DNA of 6,900 nt from assembly GCA_001768125.1 (NCBI GenBank), contig MENB01000188.1, positions 851 to 7,750 on the forward strand. The letters are read 5' to 3'. Position numbers and translations under genes: made by a program. The stretch is from Armatimonadetes bacterium RBG_19FT_COMBO_69_19. Its GTDB lineage: Bacteria > Sysuimicrobiota > Sysuimicrobiia > Sysuimicrobiales > Kaftiobacteriaceae. The notes under the pieces were generated by a model. It was not told where the DNA came from and made no database searches. It saw nothing but the letters and a program-made list of their open reading frames with translations. Position 1 is the first letter of the stretch. Each line of letters opens with the position of its first letter. This document shows positions 1-5,419 of the stretch, in pieces.

Positions 1-647
1 AGCTGATCGAGCTCGTGGGGCGCGCCGTGCGCGCGGGCTTCTGGTGCGCGATCCACGCCATCGGCGACCGCGCGAACCGCTGGGTCCTCGACGCGTACGA
101 GGCGCACCGGGACGCCTCGGCCTCTCTCCGCGCCCGCCACCGCATCGAGCACGTGCAGGTCGTCCATCCCGACGACCTGCCGCGGTTGGCGCGCCTCGGG
201 GTCATTGCCTCGATGCAGCCCATCCACGCCACGAGTGATCGCGACATCGCCGACCGCTACTGGGGCGCGCGCAGCGGGACGGCCTACGCCTGGCGCTCCC
301 TCGTCCGTTTGGGGACGGCGCTCACCTTCGGTTCCGACGCGCCGGTCGAGACGCCGGACGTGTTCCAGGGACTCTACGCCGCGGTCACGCGCAAGCGCGC
401 CGAGGAGCCCGCGGGACCGCCGTGGTATCCGGCTGAAGCCCTGGGGATCGAGGAGGCGCTCCGCGCGTACACCACCGGCGGGGCGTTCGCGTCGGGACAG
501 GAGGCCGTGCAGGGCCGGCTGGCCGACGGCTGTGGCGCGGACTTCGTGGCGCTGGATCGGGACCTCGTCACCGTCCCCGCCGACGAACTGCTCGGAACGA
601 AGGTGGAACTGACCGTCGTCGGGGGCGACGTGGTGTACGAGGGCTAG
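1..647 (+). CDS. YtcJ-like metal-dependent amidohydrolase, C-terminal part (5' end outside window)
   Basis: This is the C-terminal 214 residues of an amidohydrolase of the Amidohydro_3/YtcJ type. The frame is open from base 3 with no stop back to the window edge, so the GTG at 15 is not a real start and the beginning of the gene is missing. Family hallmarks are visible in order: HAIGDRAN with a metal-binding His, RHRIEHVQ with a second His, an ASMQPIHATSD segment, and FGSDAPVE carrying the conserved catalytic Asp. These end in the usual small beta-sandwich tail (GADFVALDRD, then VVGGDVVYEG). Members of this family are usually a little over 500 aa, so roughly 40% is visible. They hydrolyse C-N bonds (amide, cyclic amide or carbamate-like) with bound metal in the cytoplasm. 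The substrate cannot be told from this fragment. The TAG stop lies in a CTAG that is also the stop of the convergent gene. Confidence 0.93.
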   Translation, partial: LIELVGRAVRAGFWCAIHAIGDRANRWVLDAYEAHRDASASLRARHRIEHVQVVHPDDLPRLARLGVIASMQPIHATSDRDIADRYWGARSGTAYAWRSLVRLGTALTFGSDAPVETPDVFQGLYAAVTRKRAEEPAGPPWYPAEALGIEEALRAYTTGGAFASGQEAVQGRLADGCGADFVALDRDLVTVPADELLGTKVELTVVGGDVVYEG

Positions 648-805
648 TCTTCGTCCTCCGGCTTCTCGCCCTCGCGGTCCGCCTCGATGACCATCTCGTG
701 CCCGCACTCCGTGCAGGTGTACACGGCACGGCCCCGGCGCACGCGGCCGCGCGGCTCCATCTCACCGCCACAGACGGGGCAGGGCTCAGTCAGCGGGGCT
801 TCCAC
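644..805 (-). CDS. Small zinc-ribbon protein (53 aa), second of a tandem pair
   Basis: This short minus-strand gene starts at GTG 805 and ends with TAG at 646-644. The 53-aa product carries CPVCGGEM at residues 9-16 and CTECGHEM at residues 31-38, giving a C-x2-C...C-x2-C zinc-ribbon pattern with ligands Cys9, Cys12, Cys31 and Cys34. It ends in a very acidic tail (EADREGEKPEDED). The GTG start is the only one between an in-frame TGA (823-821) and the first CxxC; the internal ATG would lose half of the zinc site. No good Shine-Dalgarno sequence is visible, and the gene lies 15 nt after the stop of another zinc-ribbon gene, so translation may be coupled. Spacing of the second cysteine pair matches that neighbour, suggesting an old duplication. 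The function is unknown; such ribbons bind nucleic acids or proteins. Confidence 0.72.
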   Translation of the reverse strand: MEAPLTEPCPVCGGEMEPRGRVRRGRAVYTCTECGHEMVIEADREGEKPEDED

Positions 806-820
806 GGCGGGGTGAACCGG

Positions 821-1003
821 TCAGTGCGCGTGCGTCCGGCGGTGGGCCTGCTCGTCTTCGGTCTCCACCGAGCGGAAGTCAGCGGCGGGGATGCGGTAGC
901 CGCAGAGGGCGCATTCGTACCACATCCCCTCGACGTCCTCCGGCTCGTACTGCGCCGTGAGGACGGTATCGCAGTTCGGACAGCAGGGCCGCTTCTCTCG
1001 CAC
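821..1003 (-). CDS. Small zinc-ribbon protein (60 aa), first of a tandem pair
   Basis: This 60-aa minus-strand protein has CCPNCDTVL at residues 7-15 and YECALCGYRIP at residues 29-39. Cys8, Cys11, Cys31 and Cys34 form a typical four-cysteine zinc ribbon, followed by an Asp/Glu- and His-rich tail ending HRRTHAH. The GTG start at 1003 is chosen because GAGGA lies 7 nt upstream (minus strand, 1015-1011). A longer frame back to ATG 1093 exists, but its extra 30 residues are low-complexity (Pro, Ser, Arg) and it would run through the candidate promoter of the divergent sigma gene. The gene is followed 15 nt later by a second zinc-ribbon gene on the same strand. It is probably a small regulatory or adaptor protein; no specific function is recognised. 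Confidence 0.72.
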   Translation of the reverse strand: MREKRPCCPNCDTVLTAQYEPEDVEGMWYECALCGYRIPAADFRSVETEDEQAHRRTHAH

Positions 1004-1031
1004 GCTGCTCTCCTCGCTGGGAGGGTTCGGG

Positions 1032-1061
1032 GGAACCGTCCTGCTTTTCCTCCCGTTCTGA
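1032..1061 (+). promoter_or_regulatory. Candidate ECF-type promoter for the sigma factor operon
   Basis: GGAACC at 1032-1037 is followed after exactly 16 nt by CGTTCTGA at 1054-1061. This matches the usual pattern of ECF sigma promoters, a GGAAC -35 element with an AAC core and a CGT/TCTGA-like -10 element. It lies just upstream of an ECF sigma gene, so autoregulation is the natural reading. Transcription would start near 1067-1069. The intervening spacer has a pyrimidine-rich, T-containing run, as is common in such promoters. This is a sequence match only. Confidence 0.55.
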
Positions 1062-1145
1062 GGAGCAGCCTGAAGCCCCGCGGGACGTGGCATGGGGAGG
1101 GCGGAGGCTAAACCGCCGACTGGAGAGAAGCGTCACCTCAAGCAG

Positions 1146-1718
1146 ATGAGCAGCCGCGCCGAGGATCTGGCGCTGGTCGAGGCCTTTAAGCGCGGCGAGG
1201 AGAGTGCGTTCACGGCGCTCGTGATCAAGTACCGGGAGGCCGTGTTCCGCGTCGCCCGCCGCATGCTGCACAGCCACGAAGATGCTTCCGACGTGGCCCA
1301 GGAGGTCTTCATCCGCGTGCACCGCGCGCTGCCGCGGTTCGCGGGGCGGTCGCAGCTGCGGACGTGGCTGTTCCGCATCACCGTGAATCTCTGCCTCGAT
1401 TTCAGCGGCCGCCGTTCGCGGGACGTGCTGACGGGATTGAAGGAGCTCATGTGGGAGCCCTCCCCGCACGACAACCCGGTCGAGCTCAGCGAGCGCCGCG
1501 AGCTCGGGGGCGTCATCGCCGGCGCGATCGATGCGCTGCCAGCCCGCCAGCGGGCGATGGTCGTGCTGCGCGTGTATCAGGATCTGCCCTATGCGGACAT
1601 CGGGCGCATCATGGGGTGTGCGGAGGGGACGGTGAAGGCGACGATGTTCGCCGCCTTCGGCAAGCTGCGGCGCTCGCTGGCGCCGTACGTTACGGGTGCG
1701 AGCCCGGCGGGGGAATGA
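1146..1718 (+). CDS. ECF (extracytoplasmic function) RNA polymerase sigma factor, RpoE-like
   Basis: This is a 190-aa group 4 sigma factor, which directs RNA polymerase to stress promoters. Sigma region 2 is clear: DLALVEAFKRG and SAFTALVIKYR, then HEDASDVAQEVFIRVHRAL and the -10 recognition segment RTWLFRITVNLCLD. Region 4 follows a short linker: LPARQRAMVVLRVYQDLPY, then DIGRIMGCAEGTVKATMF with its helix-turn-helix that reads the -35 element. ATG 1146 is preferred because the protein then begins as RpoE does, about a dozen residues before the first region 2 helix. An in-frame ATG at 1092 would add 18 non-conserved residues, and neither start has a strong ribosome binding site. The stop overlaps the start of the anti-sigma gene (ATGA), so the two are translationally coupled. 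A matching ECF promoter lies upstream. Confidence 0.93.
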   Translation: MSSRAEDLALVEAFKRGEESAFTALVIKYREAVFRVARRMLHSHEDASDVAQEVFIRVHRALPRFAGRSQLRTWLFRITVNLCLDFSGRRSRDVLTGLKELMWEPSPHDNPVELSERRELGGVIAGAIDALPARQRAMVVLRVYQDLPYADIGRIMGCAEGTVKATMFAAFGKLRRSLAPYVTGASPAGE

Positions 1719-2248
1719 TGGAGCGCGCGATCGTCGATTGCCGCGAAGCACGGGACCTGCTGCTCGAGGTCGTGAGCGGCGCCACGCCCCCCGACCTCCG
1801 CCGTGCCCTGGCGCAGCATCTCGAGAGATGCGAGCGCTGCCGGCATGAGGCGGCGGCGCTGGAAGAGACCGCGGCACTCCTGCGCTCGGCGGCCGAGCCG
1901 TCACTCCGGGACGGCCACTGGGACACGTTCATGGCCGGCCTCGACCGGCGGCTGCAGGCCGAGCGCCGCCGGCCCCTGGCGCGGCTTGTCCGGTGGATCC
2001 GCACTCCACTGCACGCCTGGAGCACCGCGGCGGCCATGGCCGCGCTGGTAGTGGCGCTGATGTTCGCCCTGGTCGGAGGCCAGGCTCCTGCACGCGTCGA
2101 CTCCCCGGTCGTGCAGGGCGTGCCGATTCAGGGTTTCATGACGGACTCGATCGTCGACGCGCTGCCCGCCATGAACGCCTCGCTCTCTGTGTGGAAGGCC
2201 GGCTTCGGCGCCATCGACGTGCCGTACGACGCCGCGGGAGGCGACTAG
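1715..2248 (+). CDS. Membrane-anchored zinc-binding anti-sigma factor (ZAS, zf-HC2 type)
   Basis: This 177-aa protein has an N-terminal cytoplasmic anti-sigma domain with the signature H-x3-C-x2-C (His35, Cys39, Cys42 in HLERCERC). Cys9 is placed where ZAS proteins such as RsrA carry a fourth zinc ligand. A single membrane helix follows at about residues 103-121 (STAAAMAALVVALMFALV), preceded by Arg-rich sequence. A C-terminal stretch of about 55 residues is probably periplasmic. In this family the N-terminal domain binds and silences the partner sigma factor. Zinc and cysteine redox state, or proteolysis at the membrane, releases it. The start is ATG 1715, overlapping the sigma stop as ATGA, or the adjacent ATG at 1718; a G-rich stretch just upstream can serve as ribosome binding site. 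The next gene starts one base after the stop. Confidence 0.88.
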   Translation: MMERAIVDCREARDLLLEVVSGATPPDLRRALAQHLERCERCRHEAAALEETAALLRSAAEPSLRDGHWDTFMAGLDRRLQAERRRPLARLVRWIRTPLHAWSTAAAMAALVVALMFALVGGQAPARVDSPVVQGVPIQGFMTDSIVDALPAMNASLSVWKAGFGAIDVPYDAAGGD

Positions 2249-2249
2249 G

Positions 2250-2744
2250 ATGCGCGCGGGCCGCGTGCTGCTGCTCACCGGCGCAGCCGCGCTCGTCCTG
2301 TCGCTGCCGGCGATCGGGCAGCCCCCGCCCCGCCCCCGCGATCCCCGCACGGAGCGGGTCATCGAAGCCCTGCTCGTCTGGCGTCTCGTGGATGAGCTCA
2401 ACCTCAGCGACGACCAGATCGCCCGCATCTTCCCCAGGATCAAGGCCTTGAAGGAGCTGCGCATCGGGCTCGGTATCCGCAAGGTCGTGCTGCAGCGGGA
2501 GCTCCGTGCCCTGCTGCGGGAGCAGCCGCCCAATGAAGAGGCGATCCGCGCGAAGGTGGCCGAGCTCGATCAGCTGCGCGCGCGGGTGGAGCAGCAGCGG
2601 GAGCGTATCCTGCAGGAGATCAGCGCGGTGTTGACCCTCGAGCAGCGCGCCCGCTTTGCCCTGATCCAGGAGACGTTCGAGGCGGAGACGATCCGCACCC
2701 TCGAGGAAGTCCGTCGGCTGGTCAACGAGCAGCGCCGCCGGTAG
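2250..2744 (+). CDS. Periplasmic Spy/CpxP-like LTxxQ-family protein
   Basis: This is a 164-aa exported protein. A signal peptide spans about residues 1-23 (RAGR, then LLLTGAAALVLSLP, ending near AIGQ). The mature part is nearly all charged alpha helix, with an LSDDQ motif at residues 52-56 and LTLEQ at 128-132. These are the two LTxxQ-like repeats of the Spy/CpxP/zinc-resistance-associated family. Proteins of this family are periplasmic chaperones or metal and stress sensors that work with envelope stress systems. GGGAGG at 2236-2241, 8 nt before the ATG, is a good ribosome binding site, and the gene starts one base after the anti-sigma stop. The context suggests it either senses stress for the anti-sigma factor, as CnrX does in the CnrYXH system, or is an envelope-protective product of the operon. 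The exact ligand is unknown. Confidence 0.82.
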   Translation: MRAGRVLLLTGAAALVLSLPAIGQPPPRPRDPRTERVIEALLVWRLVDELNLSDDQIARIFPRIKALKELRIGLGIRKVVLQRELRALLREQPPNEEAIRAKVAELDQLRARVEQQRERILQEISAVLTLEQRARFALIQETFEAETIRTLEEVRRLVNEQRRR

Positions 2745-2749
2745 ATGTA

Positions 2750-2777
2750 ATTGCGAGGCGCGAAGCGCCGCAGCGAT
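2750..2777. repeat. REP-like extragenic palindrome, possible bidirectional terminator
   Basis: The gap between two convergent genes holds a hairpin. The outer arms are ATTGC (2750-2754) and GCGAT (2773-2777, one G-T pair). The inner arms are GGCGC (2757-2761) and GCGCC (2765-2769) around a GAA loop. TTTT follows at 2783-2786. The pattern ATTGCGAG...GCGAAGCG...GCGAT resembles a dispersed palindromic repeat I recall from several bacterial genomes. It may serve as terminator for the sigma operon. Only one copy is present in this window. Confidence 0.5.
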
Positions 2778-2787
2778 ATCCCTTTTC

Positions 2788-2967
2788 CTAGCGCTCTCGC
2801 GTTAGATACTCTGCCTTCTTGTACGTAAGCCGCTCCCCGCAGTATGGGCACGTGTGGTAGTTCGCGGCCAGCGTGCCGCGCTCGAAGCTCTTGCGGTCGA
2901 GCCGCAGGCGCGTGTCGAACTCCCGGCCGCATGAGCGGCAGACCAGCCACAGGGCGAGCTTAGCCAT
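2788..2967 (-). CDS. Small zinc-ribbon protein (59 aa)
   Basis: This minus-strand gene encodes 59 residues with CRSCGREF at 10-17 and CPYCGERL at 40-47, so Cys10, Cys13, Cys40 and Cys43 can bind one zinc. The segment between the pairs is basic (RLRLDRKSFERG), as is the C-terminus (LTYKKAEYLTRER), which fits contact with nucleic acid or an acidic partner. The ATG start lies inside the end of the upstream helix-turn-helix gene; the two overlap by 8 nt in ATGGCTAA. No separate ribosome binding site is seen, so translational coupling is likely. This is the third small zinc-ribbon gene in the window, but it is not an obvious copy of the other two because its cysteine spacing differs. The function is unknown. 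Confidence 0.75.
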   Translation of the reverse strand: MAKLALWLVCRSCGREFDTRLRLDRKSFERGTLAANYHTCPYCGERLTYKKAEYLTRER

Positions 2968-3331
2968 CGTGTGCGCCGTGAAGGTAGGCGTCCACCTCGG
3001 CCCGGCGCCACGCCGCCCGGTGCTCCCTCCGGTACAGGGGAGCCGGGAAGTCCGCGCGCGAGGCGATTTCGTCCAGGAACGTGCGCGGCGGGACGCCGGC
3101 CATCTCGGCGGCTTCCACGGCGGTCACGATCTCCTCGCCGTCCCGCACCAGCCGGGCGATGGCCTCCACGAAATCTCCGGACGGCGGCCGCTTCAGGAGG
3201 AACTCCACCGCGGACATCCCCCGCGGGTGGGTCTGTTTGATGAGGTTCGAGTACCGGCGCAGCTCCTCGGGGTACCCCCGCAGGTGGGTCAGCACGGCGA
3301 TATCGTGCGGGAATGCGCGCTCTTCGTCCAT
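2960..3331 (-). CDS. AlpA/excisionase-like helix-turn-helix protein with an unknown N-terminal domain
   Basis: This 123-aa minus-strand protein has a C-terminal part, residues 69-117, that reads like a MerR/AlpA/excisionase-type DNA-binding domain. VTAVEAAEMAGVPPRTF is the helix-turn-helix, followed by DFPAPLY and then AAWRRAEVDAYL, the usual beta-wing and closing helix. Residues 1-65 are a helical region I do not recognise (HLRGYPEELRRYSNLIKQ, then SAVEFLLKRPP). ATG 3331 is preferred over ATG 3346. TACTAT lies 6 nt before it on the minus strand (3343-3338), the arrangement seen at leaderless transcripts, and no Shine-Dalgarno sequence is present. The frame stays open far upstream on this strand, but that part is antisense to the oxidoreductase and peptidase genes. 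The product could be a transcription regulator; its target is unknown. Confidence 0.75.
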   Translation of the reverse strand: MDEERAFPHDIAVLTHLRGYPEELRRYSNLIKQTHPRGMSAVEFLLKRPPSGDFVEAIARLVRDGEEIVTAVEAAEMAGVPPRTFLDEIASRADFPAPLYRREHRAAWRRAEVDAYLHGAHDG

Positions 3332-3346
3332 GGTTAGATAGTACAT

Positions 3347-4042
3347 ATGCCGTTCCTCAACGACCAGGATGCGGCCTTCGTCCGCAAGCGCTTCGAGCAG
3401 GAGCTCTCGCACGACGTGACGCTCGAGTTTTTCGCCCCGAGCACCGGTGGCCTTACCCTCCCGGGGCAGGACGCGGAGATCGCCGAGTACACGAAGCAGA
3501 TCCTCACCGAGGTCGCCGGCCTCTCGCCGAAGATCCAGCTCAATCTGCACAGCCTCATCGCGGAGCCCGAGGTCGCCCAGCGCTTCGGGATCACCCGCAC
3601 GCCGGCCACGGCCGTCATCGGCGCGGAAGACTACGGCGTGCGGTTCTACGGGATGCCGGCCGGCTACGAGTTCGCCACATTGCTCGAGCTGATCATCGAC
3701 GTCTCGAAGGGATCGCCCGCGCTGGCGGAGGGCTCGAAAGACGTCCTCGGGAAGCTCCAGGAGGACGCGCACATCCAGGTCTTCGTCACCCCCACCTGAC
3801 CACACTGTCCGCGCGCGGCCAGGATGGCCGCGCTCCTCGCCATCGCCAGCCCGAGGGTCCGCACCGACATCGTCGAGGCCAGTGAGTTCCCCGACATGGC
3901 CGAACGCTACAACGTCTATGCGGTGCCGAAGATCATCGTCAATGAGACCACGGAGTTCGTCGGCGCCCAGCCGGAGGGCGCGTTCGTCGGCTACGTGGCG
4001 CAGGCCGCCGGCCTGCAGGAAGGGCCGCCGCCCTCCGAGTAA
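3347..4042 (+). CDS. Selenocysteine-containing protein disulfide oxidoreductase (double thioredoxin fold, Sec-Pro-His-Cys), TGA read through at 3797-3799
   Basis: One 231-aa frame is interrupted only by TGA at codon 151. Residues 1-120 form a first thioredoxin-like fold (VTLEFFAPSTGG, cis-Pro near Pro86 in GITRTPATAVIG) that lacks any cysteine. Residues 143-225 form the second: IQVFVTPT, then Sec151-Pro-His-Cys154-PRAARM, SPRVRTDIVEASEFPDMAERY and the cis-Pro loop NVYAVPKIIV (Pro194). Related bacterial and archaeal oxidoreductases carry CPxC at exactly this place, so TGA replaces the first, nucleophilic Cys. Frame and family similarity continue across the TGA, and a SECIS-like hairpin follows. 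Sec and Cys154 would be the only redox pair, because I see no other Cys in the protein. It is probably a cytosolic thiol-disulfide or peroxide-linked reductase; the partner is unknown. The alternative is a sequencing error or a pseudogene mutation of TGC to TGA. The ATG lies 15 bp from the divergent HTH start, with no clear ribosome binding site. Confidence 0.85.
3797..3833 (+). promoter_or_regulatory. UGA selenocysteine codon plus bacterial SECIS-like hairpin
   Basis: The UGA codon (3797-3799) is followed by a perfect 8-bp stem: GCGCGGCC at 3813-3820 pairs with GGCCGCGC at 3826-3833 around the loop AGGAT (3821-3825). Twenty-one nucleotides separate the UGA from the loop, and a G is the second loop base. 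Known bacterial SECIS elements lie within the coding sequence just after the UGA, have an apical loop about 16-37 nt away and need a G near the start of the loop for SelB binding. All of these criteria are met. GC-rich DNA forms hairpins by chance, so the position is the stronger evidence. Confidence 0.75.
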
Positions 4043-4054
4043 TCTTCTGGCGAC

Positions 4055-5419
4055 ATGCAGGACATCTTCGCCTACATCGACGAGCACCGGCCCCGCTTCA
4101 TCGAACGCGTTCAGTGGCTGTGTCGCCAGCCCAGCATCGCCGCCCAGAACGTTGGCATCCCCGAGACCGCCCGGATGGTCGCCCAGCTCATGGAGGAGGT
4201 CGGGGTGCGGCCGGAGCTGCACGCCACCGACGGCGCCCCCGTCGTCTACGGGACGGTGGGCAACGGCGCCCCCACGCTGCTCATCTACAACCACTACGAT
4301 GTGCAGCCCCCCGAGCCGCTCGAGCTGTGGGAGTCGCCGCCGTTCGGCGCGGAGATCCGCGACGGCAAACTGTACGCGCGCGGCGCCGCCGACAACAAAG
4401 GGAACCTCGTGGCCCGGCTGTGCGCCGTGGAGGCGTGGCTGCGGACCCGGGGACATCTGCCGCTGAGCCTGAAATTCGTCGTGGAAGGCGAGGAGGAGGT
4501 CTCCTCTGCCCATCTCCACCAGTTCGTGCGCCAGCACCGGGACCTCATCCAGGCGGACGGGTGCATCTGGGAGGCCGGAGGCAAAGACATCCAGGAGAAC
4601 CCTGGCCTCTACATGGGCGCCAAGGGGATCCTCTACGTCGAGCTCGAAGCCCGCGGCGCGAACCGCGACGTGCACAGCAGTCAGGCGACGATCGTCCCCA
4701 ACCCGGCCTGGCGGATGGTCTGGGCGCTGGGGACCCTCAAAGATCGCCAGGAGACCATCCTCATCGAGGGCTTCTACGACGACGTCGTGGAGCCGACGGC
4801 GGAGGAGATGGAACACCTCCGCCGCATCGCCGCGCAGCGCGACGACGACCTCCGGCGGCGGGACCTCGGGCTCGACCAGTTCCTCCTCGGGGTGTCCGGG
4901 CTGCAGCTGATCAAGCGCAATCTCTACCAGCCGACCTGCACGATCTGCGGCTTCGGGTCAGGTTACACAGGACCGGGCTCCAAGACCGTGCTCCCGGCGA
5001 AAGCCATCGCCAAGCTCGACTTCCGTCTGGTCCCCAACCAGCGGCCGGACGACATCCTCCAGAAGCTGCGCACGCACTTCGCCCAGCACGGATTCGCCGA
5101 CATCGAGGTCCGCCTGGTGGGGGCGGAGCACCCGGCCCGGACGCCGGTGGATTCCGTGCTCTCCCGGGTGGTACAGCAGACCGTAAAGGAGATCTACGGC
5201 CGCGACCCCGTGGTGTCGCCCCTCATGGCCGCGACCGGCCCGATGCACGAACTGACGGCCCAGTTTGGGATCCCCACGGTGGGCACGGGAGCCGGCTACG
5301 CCCACAGCAACAACCACGCGCCGAATGAGAACATCCGCCTGGACGACTTCGTCCAACATGTCAAGCATGTTGCGCTGATCTTCGAACGATTCGCCCAGGC
5401 CCCCAACGGGGCCGCCTGA
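4055..5419 (+). CDS. M20 family metallopeptidase (ArgE/DapE/carnosinase-like)
   Basis: This is a 454-aa zinc-dependent exopeptidase or deacylase of the M20 family, which cleaves dipeptides or N-acyl amino acids in the cytoplasm. Active-site motifs occur in order: YNHYDVQ with metal ligand His80 and Asp82, RGAADNKG with bridging Asp113, and VEGEEEVSS with the catalytic Glu and metal Glu near 146-147. CIWEAGG follows with a likely ligand Glu173, and AHSNNHAPNEN carries the final metal His near 421. The inserted dimerisation (lid) domain spans about residues 185-315, including GANRDVHSS. Length is typical of the long, carnosinase-like M20 members. The gene starts 12 nt after the stop of the selenoprotein gene with no clear ribosome binding site, so it is probably cotranscribed with it. 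The substrate cannot be specified; the family also includes succinyl-diaminopimelate desuccinylase and acetylornithine deacetylase, which are usually shorter. Confidence 0.92.
   Translation: MQDIFAYIDEHRPRFIERVQWLCRQPSIAAQNVGIPETARMVAQLMEEVGVRPELHATDGAPVVYGTVGNGAPTLLIYNHYDVQPPEPLELWESPPFGAEIRDGKLYARGAADNKGNLVARLCAVEAWLRTRGHLPLSLKFVVEGEEEVSSAHLHQFVRQHRDLIQADGCIWEAGGKDIQENPGLYMGAKGILYVELEARGANRDVHSSQATIVPNPAWRMVWALGTLKDRQETILIEGFYDDVVEPTAEEMEHLRRIAAQRDDDLRRRDLGLDQFLLGVSGLQLIKRNLYQPTCTICGFGSGYTGPGSKTVLPAKAIAKLDFRLVPNQRPDDILQKLRTHFAQHGFADIEVRLVGAEHPARTPVDSVLSRVVQQTVKEIYGRDPVVSPLMAATGPMHELTAQFGIPTVGTGAGYAHSNNHAPNENIRLDDFVQHVKHVALIFERFAQAPNGAA

Noticed and set aside
806..823. In-frame TGA (823-821, minus strand) between the two zinc-ribbon ORFs, as a second possible selenocysteine codon
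   Set aside because: The surrounding residues (THAH, stop, PVHPAVE) match no Cys position or redox motif. A GTG start follows it and the upstream product is complete, so it is an ordinary stop.
1004..1093. N-terminal extension of the 60-aa zinc-ribbon protein to ATG 1093
   Set aside because: The extension is Pro/Ser/Arg-rich and unlike a domain, it overlaps the candidate ECF promoter, and the internal GTG has a well-spaced GAGGA.
3824..4042. Independent 72-aa gene starting at ATG 3824
   Set aside because: It starts in the middle of a thioredoxin fold and would lack the active-site strand. The ATG lies within the SECIS hairpin, partly in its loop, so it is the C-terminal part of the selenoprotein.
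3332..4816. Minus-strand open frame continuing upstream of the HTH gene for nearly 500 further codons
   Set aside because: It is antisense to the selenoprotein and M20 genes, its translation is low-complexity Asp/Arg/Gly/Val, and it is explained by GC-rich codon bias. Only the part below 3331 looks like protein.
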